Below, one piece after another: positions 32,438 through 43,340 of a stretch of DNA of 64,000 bases. The stretch's first letter is position 1. Each line of letters starts with the position of its first letter. A program made the translations under genes and the position numbers. The notes beneath the pieces were generated by a model. It had not been told where the DNA came from and did not search any database. It worked only from the letters and a program-made list of their open reading frames with translations. This DNA is from Turnera subulata. Taxonomy: Eukaryota > Streptophyta > Magnoliopsida > Malpighiales > Passifloraceae. Location of the stretch: NCBI GenBank assembly GCA_028386065.3, contig JAKUCV010007776.1, positions 163,541 through 227,540 on the forward strand, written 5' to 3'.

Positions 32438-33830
32438 TTAAGAGAAAGAATTTTTCTGGGTTGGTGTTTGACACGGGAAGAAAACAGTTAATGGAATGGT
32501 AGTCCAAGTATCCGACGTTGGGTGAGAGTCGGGGACAGACAGAGGTATAGTAGACGACTGACTCTTGGGAAAAACAGTTTCAAAGAAACGCACATGACGT
32601 GCAATATACATCCGATTAGTCGATAATGATAAACACCGATAACCATGGTGTGATGCACTATATCCCAAGAAAAGACAAGGAAGGGATTGATACTCCAGCT
32701 TGTTGCGATTATACGAACGAAGTAGGGGAAAACAAAGACAACCAAAAACTCTTAAGAAATAATACTTTGGGCTGGAGTGAAATAGGGTTTCATAAGGTGA
32801 CTTATCTTGTAAGATTTTGGTAGGCATTCTATTAATGAGGAAGACGGCCGTATCGAAGGCAAATTGCCAATATTGAGAAGGCAAATTAGCCGTTGCCATG
32901 AGGGTGAGGCCGGTTTCGACCAAGTGACGATGACGTCTTTCAATAGCACCGTTTTGCNCCCCCCCCCCCCCAATCTGTTTGTACTTGCTTGATTTTTCGT
33001 TCAAACTGCCTTTCAACAAGAGACTGAAATTTTAGAAAACAATCAAAGACATCAGATTTTAGAGCAATTGGATAAAACCAAAGAAATTTACTATAGTCAT
33101 CCATGAAGATTACATAGTATCGATGATGTTCAGAACTTAAAGTTGGAGCTGGACCCCAAACATCACTATGAATCAAATCAAGAGGATGTTGACTACGACT
33201 AGACCGAAGAGATAAGGGTTCACGACACATCTTGCCCATCGGGCAGGTAAGACACGGCACAGTAGCAGAAGAGGAAGCCACTGGCAACTTATTGGACTGT
33301 AAAACAACTTGCTGGACTCTGGAATGAGGATGACTAAGACGCTGGTGCCACATGGACTGTGTGGTTCGAACCGCAGAAAATAACTGAGGAGAGACTGAAG
33401 TGGACAATTGGTACAAGCCGCCATTACTCGGTCCTTGGAGCAGAAGCTTCCGTGTGACCTGATCCTTGATACAAAAGGAGCGAGGATAAAATTCAAAGAA
33501 AACATTACTATCCTTAGCAAATTGTTGTACGGAAAGTAAAGATTTGGTGACGTGAGGAACATGAAGGACATTTGACAGTTTGAAAGAACGATTGGTTGTA
33601 GAAAGGGTGGAATTACCAATACCTGCTATACGGAGGTTGGCACCATTACCAACCTGCACGGAATCAGACCCGGGGTAATCAGTGTATTGAGTGAGGAAGC
33701 CTTGATCCGGAGTGACATGATGGGAGGCCCCTGTGTCCGGAAACCACTGCTCCGAAGAGTATGTGGCAGTGTTTGCCGTGGGCTGAGGAGATGAATCAAA
33801 GCGATTATAACAGTTTGCGACACTATGCCC
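32438..33830 (-). pseudogene. Copia protease-integrase, catalytic Glu region lost
   Basis: Minus-strand reading: WFPDTGASHHVTPD (protease), then the integrase zinc finger WHQRLSHPHS...CLTCPMGKM, first catalytic Asp in IHSDVWGP and second in QTDWGG. The region that should hold the catalytic Glu is replaced by a G-run with an N (32958-32971). Sequence resumes as QNGAIERRHRHLVE. The remainder (SPYETLF, FGCLCFP, YIARHVRFFE) is a normal copia integrase C-terminus. Confidence 0.87.
32958..32971. repeat. N plus C homopolymer (sequence gap)
   Basis: One N followed by 13 C inside the integrase frame, replacing coding sequence. With the C-run at 16939-16971 this points to poorly resolved sequence rather than biology. 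Confidence 0.8.
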
Positions 33831-34835
33831 TTGGCGGCTACAAATTTGACAGCGAGGTCGAGAGTCATTGTTGGGATACCGAGGCTAATTATTGTTGTTT
33901 TTCCAGCCTCGGCCGCCGCGGCCACCTCGGCCCTGATTGGAAAAACCACCGGGGCCACCGCGGCCACCACGGCCACCACGTGCCGAAGAGTCGGCTTGAG
34001 CAATATTAGCTTGTGGACACACATCAGGTGGCTGAGCAGAGACATCAGGCAACACCGTGGAAGAAGTAGTTGTTGTTAAGTGCACTAGTTTGAGTGGATC
34101 ATCAGTGAGAAATTCTTGGCTCATTAAGAGACTTTGGAGCGCAGAAAAACCAACTAGATCAGGTCGGGCATTGAGTGTTGTCACCAAAGGTTGAAACTCA
34201 GCACGTAAGCCTCGGAAAACATGAAGATTGAACTCCATAACTGTGAGAGGTTTCCCTGCAGCAGTCAAAGAATCAGATAGATTTTTGGCACGATTGAGAT
34301 AAGTATGCGCAGACTCATCAGAAAGTTGAGTCAACCGCTGAAGGGCCATATGGAACGCCATCACCCGTGACTGGTTCGGTGATGCCAAAGACTCCTCAAG
34401 AGCAACCCAAGCCTCTCGGGAAGTTTGCTTACCAACAACCGTGGAGAACACCCCAAGTGTAAGGGAAGAAAGAATGGCACTAAGGATGAGTTTATCCTGC
34501 TGGTACCAATGCAGATAAGCTGGATTCTCCACCTGTTCACCAACATCATTAGCAATCATGAGTGGAGGACAAGGAAACCTGCCATCCACATAGCCCATGA
34601 CACCTTGACCAATGAGGAAGGGTTCGATCTAGGCACGCCAGAACACATAATTCGATTCAGTGAGTTTAATAGAAACACACTGCTGAGAATTTGATAAGGG
34701 ATGTAACACTCGGTTAGCATCTGAAGAGGCAGACTGAGAAACAATTGGGATAGGGATTGTTGTTGGTATTTCAACTGTTGATGGTGGTGTCTCAGTACCC
34801 TTGCCAGTGTTTGAACTTCCAGTATCGGTTGACAT
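33830..34835 (-). pseudogene. Copia gag with two in-frame TAG stops
   Basis: Starts MSTDTGSSNTGKGTETP at 34835. A TAG at 34629-34631 follows WRA, where the plus-strand copia copy has Gln (WRAQ). It resumes through MGYVDGRFPCPP to the UBN2-type gag core (SRVMAFHMALQRL, FNLHVFRGLRAEF). A Gly/Arg-rich RGGRGG segment follows, then a second TAG (33885-33887). A CCHC zinc knuckle CQICSRQGHSVANC lies just downstream in the same frame. Gag packages element RNA; this copy could not make full-length gag-pol without readthrough. Confidence 0.88.
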
Positions 34836-34853
34836 GTTGCAGTGATGCGAAAT

Positions 34854-34866
34854 GGCTCCGCTACCA
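34854..34866 (-). promoter_or_regulatory. Primer-binding site of copia element
   Basis: TGGTAGCGGAGCC on the minus strand directly abuts the 5' LTR end (TTTGTACA). It is identical over 13 bases to the site at 58466-58478. Confidence 0.8.
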
Positions 34867-35111
34867 TGTACAAACAACACAAAGGATATGGAAATTGGCT
34901 TACAAACTGTAGAGCCAAGACGTTGAATATATAATATGTCACTAGTTACAAGATGTGTACAATTGTTGATATACTTATCCTACGAGTTTATCACACAGCT
35001 ATCAGATACAATCGATTGCTAACTGATGCAATCGTTATCAAGTCCAACAAGACTTATCACATGTAAGAGTTTAAGTTATGGTTAATAGCAATAACTAGAT
35101 ACTGATCCACA
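34867..35111 (-). repeat. 5' LTR of copia element
   Basis: 245 bp, two differences from the 3' LTR. It ends TTTGTACA on the minus strand, directly followed by the PBS. Confidence 0.93.
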
Positions 35112-35116
35112 AAAAG

Positions 35117-36507
35117 AAATGGTAATTAACCTATTCTTTAATGTGTTAGTTTCTTACTCTTTTATGGAAGGAAATGATCTATTTACACTCCCCTTAAAAG
35201 CACCCAATGGATATATTTTGCATTAGGATAAAAGAGAATTTTTTTAAAGAGGGTTTGAGAAATGGTAGAAAAATAAATAGACTATGCAAGTGCAAAATTC
35301 TTCAAACCATTCTCGTAATGTGCTTGAGTCTTTTAGAACCCTATCTTCATTGTTGGAGACTCTAATGCGACACAAGTAAAACGACCATATAGCTTTCTGG
35401 GGATTTTTGAGCTGCTCCACTTCATTCTTCCAATGCTGTGTATACACCTCACATATTTTCTCTTTAATTTCACCCATTTAGAGACGAAGTAGGAGGGGAA
35501 GAGAATAGTGTATAGGGTTAAAGGTAGAAAACAACAAAACAACAAGTCAACAACCACCGTAGTCCTTTGTCCTTGCGTGCTGCAAAAATTTTACTTTACT
35601 TGTTGCAAGCCACGTCACTTAACTAGATGAATGTGGATGTAGGAATATTAATGGGCATGGCAAATAAATCCACACAGCTTATGTTAAATGCATAGGCTGG
35701 AAGTAAAGAAAATGGCCCATCAAGAACTAGGTCCAAATATATTGTTTACAGATATAAGCAAATGAGAATTGGGCTTATGAGATATTTAAACGCTGAACTA
35801 TGTTTAAATAAGTTGGCCACTTATATAAGATGTAAAATGGGCTGGAAAGAAATGAACAGAATGTTTGGCCCCATCAAGAATAATCCTCAAACATAATATA
35901 TTAGTCTTTTTTTTTTCACAGTACCAAAAAATTCATCATTCTTTTCTCTCAGCAAGCATAGTATTTTCATTGATTCAAACTATTAACAGACATCGCTTCT
36001 TAAAACACTAAAAACATAGGCCAAAGGGGGAAATATAAAATACAGATAAAATGTAAATACTGTAATCCATCTCGCCATAGTTACCCTAATTGTAATAGGA
36101 AATAGACAATTTAGAGGTGAGCAATAGACTCGGTCGATACCAGTACAGCTGCCCATGTGCAATTGCAGTATAATAAGTTAATCCTAGAGAACATATTTTT
36201 GAAAGCACACATGTACAGAGCTTCACTCTACTGTTGTCGCCACCGTCACCAAACTCCTCGTTGTCGCCACCGTCACTGGCTTAATCATCACCGCCACCTC
36301 CACTTCCCATAACCATAGCCATTGCTAAAGAGAAATTGCACAAAAGAGCCATCGGGATCTGATCCACAAAACGAACTCCAAAGCAATTAAATTTACTGGC
36401 TTAACCCGGAGAATAAATCTCCAACCGAAAGGGTGAAAAACTTATTAATTCTAATTCTTTAACAAAACTTAAAAGGAGAGAAAGAAACATAGAAGTTTGA
36501 GCTTGAT
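35117..36507. other. Intergenic between copia element and solo LTR
   Basis: Minus-strand frames at 35244-35557 (for example KEKICEVYTQHWKNEVEQL) look compositionally like protein, but I recognise no family and no exon structure. 36230-36300 has GTTGTCGCCACCGTCAC twice. Otherwise nothing is supported. Confidence 0.4.
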
Positions 36508-39347
36508 TATAACAGCCCGGGTAATTTTTACGTTTTTACCGGTACCGTAATAATTTATTTTACAGTTATTTACCATTAAAATTAATCTTAAGTAATTAAT
36601 TTATGGTAATTCGTGCATCGGATTCCGAAACCGAGCCTTGTCCCACGCTCGGGATTTTTCTGCGGATTTTCCCGACCAAGTTGGAAATTTTTCGGGTCCA
36701 GGAATCTTCAGAAAAGTCTGGATTAACCCCGAGTTATCGGACCAGAAATAAAGTCAAGGGGGTATTATAGTTATTTTTTTGTCCGGACAGAACCCGCCTC
36801 ACATGCTGCACAGTGTGGAGGCTGCAGCCGCCATTCACTGTGAGCATGTGAACAGCCAGTACTCTGCCCGTGTTATACCAGTGTTCTGCATGATTGCCTT
36901 TTGCCGTGTTCTTATTCTTTTTTTTTTTTCCTTCTTCCTAGTACATCATCACCACCATTTCTTTCTGCTCAGCATCCCCTCATCACCTCTGCAACCAAAC
37001 CTCACCTGCAAAAAAAACAACAACAACAACAACAACTCCTGCAAACTACCTACAGCAACCTAGGAAACCATGAAAAAGAAAGAAAAAAAAAAACAAACAA
37101 AAACAACACACATCCACACCCAACACCAAAGTGTCGTCATTTCATCCCATCTCCCTTCCATTTTCTTCTTCTTTTTGTCGAGACACCACCACCGTGGCCG
37201 ACCACCACAACACCTCACCGCCACCACCAAACCAGAGACCATCACTAGCCGCCTCTCTCCCTTGCCTTTCTGCTCGCTCGCTCGACCGCCGCGCAGAGGA
37301 GACGAGACCGAAGCGCGCCGTCCGAGCCTTGTCACCTTCATCTTCGTACACGGCGACCAGCAGCCGACGGGACCAAGTCGCGACAGCTGCCTTTCTCCTC
37401 GCCGCCATCGCACGCGTCTCCGTCTGCACCGTCTCGCCCTGCGTGCGCCGACGCCGTTCTGCCTGCAGTCGTCTCCCCGCGCCGCCCGTGCCGCCCGTTC
37501 CGCCGCTGCAAGGTGAGCCGTGGGATGTGCAGACCCGGATGTGTAGTATGGGTCGCGGGTTGACCTGTTTGGAGTATGGGTTGGGTTTTGGGTCTGCTGG
37601 GCTTGGAGTTGGGTCGGGCCGTGGGCTGAGCGTTGGGCCTGCTGCGCGGGCCTGATCTTGGACTCCTGCTTGGGGGTTAGAGATGGGCTTGTACAGTGGG
37701 TTGGGCCAGCATTATTGGGCCCAGTCCGATTTTTAATAAAAAAAAGAAAAAAACTCTGAAAAAAAAAAGAAAGAATTAAATGGAAATAATTTTAGGAAAA
37801 TATAATTCTGGGAAAATATGATTTTGGGAAATAATTTTATGGAGAAAAAGATAATAAGGCTTATATTTGTGGAAATAATATTTTGGAAGGTACATACTTA
37901 TGGAATAATTTTGGAAAAGATATTATCAAGGTAGTAAAATACCGGAATAATATCCGGGTATAGGTATAAGTATAGTATTATTTTGACACTGGAAATAAAT
38001 GGTGAATTATGACGAAAATGGAAAATTAACCCAGGGAAGTAACCGAGACGAGTTAGTAATTATTTTTCGGTATAGAGTAGTAGCATGACATTGCATATCA
38101 CTTATGTGTGCATATTATTTTTTTGATATAGGAGTTGATAACGAGCAGATACCTGAGGAACCGGACTTGGAGTCTGTGGGCCATTTCCAAACTTGATAGT
38201 CGGCTAAGGTGAGGATGGATAACCCTTGATATGTGCCCGTAATGCTGTGTGTCTATTTTTGTTGATCAATTGAATTGCTGGAATGATTATTGACTGTTAC
38301 TTGATTGCTATGGAATTGTTGATGCTGTTGTTGAATTGTGTTAGACCTGTGTATATTGTGTTGGAAACAATGTAGAACTATTAATTGTGAATAGTTAGTG
38401 ATATGAGATTGTTGCTGGTTGGGTCTGTGGAATAATCTGAAATAATGGAAAGATGGTTAATTGAGGATAGAGAAATGAAACTGGATTGAATTTGAGATGA
38501 TGATTTCATTGTCACATGGAAAGTAGTGGTACGACTAGATGGTTAGAGGCTAGTTCTGTGGTGTCATGGCCGGTTTGGTTGGTTGTTGGGGATGTTGATC
38601 CCGGATGATGTTGTTATTGGGATGTTGATCCCGGATTTGTTGATATTGGGATGTTGATCCCGGATTGTTGATATTGGGATGTTGATCCCGGATTGTTGAT
38701 ATTGGGATGTTGATCCCGGATTGTGATTTGGCCTGGCATCCGGAATTAGTTAATAACCAGGTACGACCCTAGCTTGTCCAGTGACGGGGCCCGAAAGATA
38801 AAACTGGTAATAATAATAATAAGCATTCTTTTGGTCTTGGCTCAGTTGTAGTTAGTAGAATCTTTGTTTTGTGATTGTCCGTGTTACCTCGAAAGTATTA
38901 TGGTCGATTATGTATCACTGTTTATCCTTCCTCGGTGAGCACTTCGGACTCACCCCTCGCCTGCGGGGTTTCATCCCGCAGGTTTAGTTGCTTCGTAGTT
39001 CAGGTACGACGTTCGATGGCTGCTGCTTTCTTCTCCACCTGACTCCGGATCCATACCTCCGCTGCATGTGCATATAAGTCTTTCGCTGTTGTGTCATATA
39101 TGTTGCTGTGTTGCTGCTTTCCTATATTGCTTATGATGTTGATATACTGGATTGTGCTGCTTTGTTGAGCTTTGAGTGTGAATTGAATAATGGTCCCCGA
39201 GTGTGGGTGACAGATATTGCTTTGTACTTTTGTTGTATTTGGATTTACCGTGTAGTATTTTGACTGCGATGTACTATTTGTACCATCAATATGAATAGCT
39301 TCGATACGTGTTTACTGTGTATGGTAAATACGGGTCGGGGCGCTTCA
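36508..39347 (+). mobile_element. Solo LTR of a Ty3/gypsy element (family B)
   Basis: 2840 bp, starting TATAACAGCCC (TG mutated to TA) and ending GGGTCGGGGCGCTTCA, flanked by perfect ttgat (36503-36507 and 39348-39352). It is the same family as the complete element at 21137-29691, inverted. Shared landmarks: GC-rich block ending CTGCAAG|GTGAGC at 37512, TGGGC-rich stretch, A-rich tract, TATAG|GAGTTG and 77-bp exon-like piece 38132-38208 ending CTAAG|GTGAGG, hairpin minisatellite, CATCCCGCAG|GTTTAG at 38981, and GACTCCGGATCCATACCTCC. Confidence 0.9.
38588..38717 (+). repeat. Five-copy hairpin minisatellite
   Basis: GGGATGTTGATCCC occurs at 38588, 38619, 38648, 38676 and 38704, a period of 28-31 bp, with CGGATT linkers. 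Each unit can fold as GGGAT-GTTG-ATCCC. Confidence 0.9.
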
Positions 39348-39375
39348 TTGATAAAGTAACAAAGATTGGTAGAGA

Positions 39376-39645
39376 CTGGGGCGGATCCAGATAGAAATTT
39401 TAGGGGGGCCAATATACAATATTCTTTTGGTTGATAAGGACTGAATTGTTTATTATAAGAGGAAAAATGGGAGAAAATATAAGAAAATTTCCATGTCAGT
39501 TTTCAATTCCATAACCAAGTGGTTATGAAACAGCAAACCAACCACTAAGCTACATAGAAATTTATGAAATAGTATTACCATATATAGTACAAAACAGATT
39601 CTAGGACAGACCTGGCCCCCTTGCTTCTCCCATAAATCCGTCCTG
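39376..39645. mobile_element. Small non-autonomous hAT-like element
   Basis: The left end CTGGGGCGGAT and right end ATCCGTCCTG are imperfect inverted repeats of the plant hAT CAGGGGCGGAT type. The 8-bp flanks ggtagaga (39368-39375) and gatagaga (39646-39653) match at 7/8. The 270-bp body has no coding capacity. Confidence 0.6.
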
Positions 39646-39653
39646 GATAGAGA

Positions 39654-42134
39654 GATTTTATACCTTGAGCTTAAAGAGGTTATTGTGATTATTATAGGTG
39701 TGAGAAATATTAAACTTGATAAAGATGAAAGAAGAAGAAGGTGAAAAAGTTAAGAGCAATTTGGAATTTGAAAACTAGCCATTCCTTTTATAAAAATCAT
39801 CAATGTATGCATGCATACATATTAATAGGAGAACATGAACCAGCAATCCAGTCTACTATTCCATGTTTTACTTAATGGGCTAAATTGACCAAAACTAAGA
39901 AGTACAAGTATCTAGTTAACCAAAAGTAAAACCCAATGGCTAAATTAACCAAATGTGCAAAATTCATGGGCCAATTTGAGGTTTAAACCTTCCCCAAAGT
40001 ACAAGATCTTATAATTTGTTTCTGAAAGCATTTTATCAAAAGATAACATTTTGGACTTGCTTTTTTCCCATTTGACCCCTTGAATCTGAGACCTTTTTTT
40101 CTATTTTGTTTAGAACTTGAATCCATGTATTTTCTTCTGAAAGAGTACATGCATTTTCTTTTCCGGAGAAAAAGATATCTACCCTTTTTCAGTTCTTTTG
40201 GTATCAATTTGAAATTGGAATCGAATTCAAATCATTAAAAAATAAGAATTTGAATTCATTATCAAATCAATTTCTATGTTTGGTATAAATCACATTATCA
40301 ATTGAATTGCTAAAATTACCTAAGTTTTTCTTTTGCTAAAAAAAATTAAAATAAGAGTATATGGTCATTTTTGTCATTTAGATATACTAATACTTTTCCA
40401 ACGGAATTGAATTCCAAATCCGATAGGTTTTGCTTGGATTTGAAATATTACCAAAATATTGATCCAAAAATAAAAAATAGAATTCAATTCCTATTTTAAG
40501 TTAAGTAGAATTATACCAAATTAAAGAATTGATTTCAATTCCATGATATCAAACGCGCTGTTAAGGAACGAAAAGATATGTATTGTTACAAAAAGGTTGT
40601 GTTCTACAAAGATTAAAAAACAGACGCGAAGCCGAAACAAAAAAAATAAAAGTTATTGTCAACTACCTAATTAAAATTGCCTTCTCAAAGGGAACTAAGG
40701 TATAAAGCATTCTGCTGATGATTACTCCTTAACGTTCTACTGCTAGAAGTCTGATAGAAGATTTTCAAAAATTATGTGTCAATTACATTTGATAACGAAG
40801 TGCTAACTTGGACATTATTTTTTTTTTTGGGTGAAATGTACATATTAATTTTTGATTGAGCGTGTGCGCTGGGCGGGAAATATGTATTTTAGTTGATATA
40901 TTCTGCGAAGAAAATAAAGAATAAAATTTTATACATATTTTATATATGTACATGCAGTTGTTTTTCGTCTTGCGAAGATCTTGATTAATTAACCTGCTCT
41001 AAATATTGAGTTTCCAGGGATGGTGATAGGGGACCCATAACTATACAAGAAGTAAGAAGGAGCTGCAATGCAATTCGATAAGACTCGTATTTCTTGATTT
41101 CTTGGTCTCAGAAATATTAAGTTTGAAATATTATGTTAATTAAATTGAGCAGATATACCGTCCATCTCACTTTATAAAATACCAATGCCTCCTGACTTTG
41201 TTTAGGGAAATCGTATTTGGTGCTTGGTTAATTGCTAATACATGATCAAGATAGGTTATCTTAATCATAACAATGACATACTAGCTACCAAAACCAGCTA
41301 GCGATATGACTGCTCGATTAAAAAATTTAAAAATTATCGCAAACTTAAAGAAATAAAATAAAACAGAAATCCTAGAAGAATAGTGTTTGGTGGTATAAGT
41401 CTTGCGTTGAAGGAAAAAACAAATCTCTACCAAGTCTATATATTGTCATTTTTAATCATTATTTTTATCGTACTTTGTTTACACTTAAGGTCCAGATAAT
41501 TCAAAAAAAATGATCAGACCTGCACCAATATATTAAAAAGAGTTAAATTTAATTGTAAAAGAAGAATTAAATTTGGTAAAGTTGTAATTGTGATTGCAAC
41601 AATTATTATTGTAACTAATATATTAATACAAGTGTTAAATGAAAAGAAACAAAAAAAAAATAAAATTGGACAGTTATGTATAACAATAAGCACCTGCAGG
41701 CTGCAGTGTGATAATCTAAGCTGAAGTGGAATATGATACCGATACACCATATTTGTTACCAGTTAACAATTTTTTTTTTTTTTTTTTTTTGAGAATGAAC
41801 CAGTTAACAACTTTTATATCAAGATTTATTGGTTTCAAATATTTTTATTTTGGAATAAAGTTTAAGGAGAAAAAAAAGGTAGGCGAGGTTGAATATCATA
41901 TGTCTGTTGCAGAACTTATCGATATTGAGCCAAGTATACTGTAAACACACCGGCCTTCGTTATCCATATAATAATAGCAAATACACTTTGAAAGGGACGA
42001 GTTTCTTACCTTGTTGAATTCTTCTCTTTTAATCCAATCAAGACAATCATACCTTACCAATAACCCCACAGAGACATAGTTGCTTATCTTCCTTCAACCA
42101 CGTCCTAATTTTCTTGCACTCTTTTGTCTCTTTA
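39654..42134. other. Upstream region of the ATL gene
   Basis: AT-rich non-coding DNA. 40210-40550 contains repeated AATTGAATTC / GAATTTGAATTC words and ends ATATCAAACGCGC, possibly an old MITE, but its ends could not be fixed. The last few hundred bases should carry the promoter and 5' UTR of the gene at 42135. A T-tract micro-insertion is at 41758-41810. Confidence 0.4.
41758..41810 (-). repeat. T-tract/GAGAATGA micro-insertion with 12-bp direct repeats
   Basis: ACCAGTTAACAA at 41758-41769 and 41799-41810 flanks 21 T followed by GAGAATGA. On the minus strand the insert reads TCATTCTC plus poly-A, as expected of an extremely 5'-truncated retroposon. It lies about 325 bp upstream of the ATL start codon. 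Confidence 0.65.
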
Positions 42135-43340
42135 ATGGCAGTGAGACATAGAAAACTCTTCCCTGCATCTGTTACAGCTACAAACCAAACTACAGATTGC
42201 TCTGGCTTCTGTGACCCAGAATGCCCTTATAACTGCTATCCTTACGCAGACTACTATTACTTGTCTCCTCCACCCCCACCTCCCCCTTCTTTCTTACCTG
42301 AGGAGCAGCACCAGTTATCACCATATGTCATAGTAGTAATCGCTTTGCTAGCCACCTTCTTCCTTCTTGTCAGCTATTACCTTTTTGCGTCCAAGTCCTG
42401 TGCTGCTCTCTGTTGTTCAAGGAGAAACAGGCAGCCCCAACCCCAAGAAAACAATGGAGGGGAAGAGTTTCTTGACGAGAACCGAGTTGATCATCCCATA
42501 TGGTTCATCACCACAATTGGTCTGCAACAGTCGATCATCAATTCTATCTCTGTCTGCAAGTACAAGAAGGGTGAAGGGTTGATTGAAGGCACCGAGTGTT
42601 CGGTTTGTTTGAGTGAGTTTCAACAGGACGAGACTCTTAGGCTGTTGCCTAAGTGCAACCATGCCTTCCACATTTCTTGTATTGACACATGGTTAAGGTC
42701 TCACACCAATTGCCCCCTGTGCCGTGCACATATAGTTACTGATCCCCCTGCCACTCCTTTGGCATCATTGAATCAGAATCATGGTAATTTGAACTCAAAT
42801 CCTAGTAACCGGATGGAGAATTCTGAGATTGACCGAGTAACAATGGCTAATTCTCAGGAGAGAAATGAGCTTCATGATAATAGAAATGAATCAGCGGAAG
42901 CAGAAGAAGCACTGCAGTCTGGTGACGATAATACTTCCAAGGAGACTGCGAATGTTAACCAAAATAGAGAAATTCAGGTAGCGGAAGACCATGTTGGTAA
43001 TGATTGTGTTCAGACCAATGACATAAAGCCGCTCAGGAGGTCTTCGTCCATGGATTCTTTGAGGGATGTAACAATGTATCTTGGTTTGGACATTCAAAGT
43101 CCAACGGGATCTCAAGGGACTTCATCAGATCTGACAGAGACCACGGAGAACACAGAATCACCTTTTGCAATGAAGGGAAATGGAAGAGATCACTGGAGCT
43201 TGCACAAGCCCTCGGGTTCTTCTTCTATTGCTCAGTGCCTGCACAAAAGTCCTGTCCCAATGAAAAGATCATTTTCTTGTGGGGGACGAATTTTTTCATC
43301 AAGACAAAACCGAAGCCTGAATTCTATTCTACCCTTGTAA
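42135..43340 (+). CDS. RING-H2 finger protein of the ATL family (E3 ubiquitin ligase)
   Basis: Single-exon gene, 401 aa, ATG at 42135. Upstream in-frame sequence has no ATG. Layout: Cys-rich N-terminus ([13 protein letters not shown], residues 22-34), poly-Pro run (45-51), one membrane helix (about 64-84), Cys/Arg-rich juxtamembrane segment, a GLQ variant of the ATL GLD motif (129-131), then RING-H2 at 155-196 with ligands C155, C158, C174, H176, H179, C182, C193, C196 and the E2-contacting W in DTWLRSH. The long C-terminal tail is Ser/Asn-rich and ends in a basic segment. ATL proteins are membrane-anchored E3 ligases that transfer ubiquitin from an E2. Lack of introns is typical. The N-terminus resembles the ATL51-54 group, but I cannot assign one orthologue. 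Confidence 0.93.
   Translation: MAVRHRKLFPASVTATNQTTDCSGFCDPECPYNCYPYADYYYLSPPPPPPPSFLPEEQHQLSPYVIVVIALLATFFLLVSYYLFASKSCAALCCSRRNRQPQPQENNGGEEFLDENRVDHPIWFITTIGLQQSIINSISVCKYKKGEGLIEGTECSVCLSEFQQDETLRLLPKCNHAFHISCIDTWLRSHTNCPLCRAHIVTDPPATPLASLNQNHGNLNSNPSNRMENSEIDRVTMANSQERNELHDNRNESAEAEEALQSGDDNTSKETANVNQNREIQVAEDHVGNDCVQTNDIKPLRRSSSMDSLRDVTMYLGLDIQSPTGSQGTSSDLTETTENTESPFAMKGNGRDHWSLHKPSGSSSIAQCLHKSPVPMKRSFSCGGRIFSSRQNRSLNSILPL

Larger units (their letters stand above)
30363..35111 (-). mobile_element. Ty1/copia retrotransposon, minus strand, young but defective
   Basis: Two 245-bp LTRs (30363-30607 and 34867-35111) with TG...CA ends differ at only two positions. Flanks aaagg (30358-30362) and aaaag (35112-35116) are a 4/5-match target duplication. 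On the minus strand the PBS abuts the 5' LTR, and a purine tract GAGGGGGGA precedes the 3' LTR. The polyprotein is gag, protease, integrase, RT, RNase H, but it holds three in-frame TAG codons, a 1-base frameshift and a poly-G/N interruption. Small size and short LTRs fit an Ale/Retrofit-type copia (inference). Confidence 0.93.

Noticed and set aside
38588..38717. Regular palindromic repeats that could suggest a CRISPR array
   Set aside because: Units are 14-bp palindromes with near-constant linkers, no unique spacers, inside a plant retrotransposon LTR; no cas genes.
40210..40560. AATTGAATTC-rich segment as a MITE
   Set aside because: Repeated self-complementary AT words are present, but terminal inverted repeats and a target duplication could not be fixed, so no element was called.
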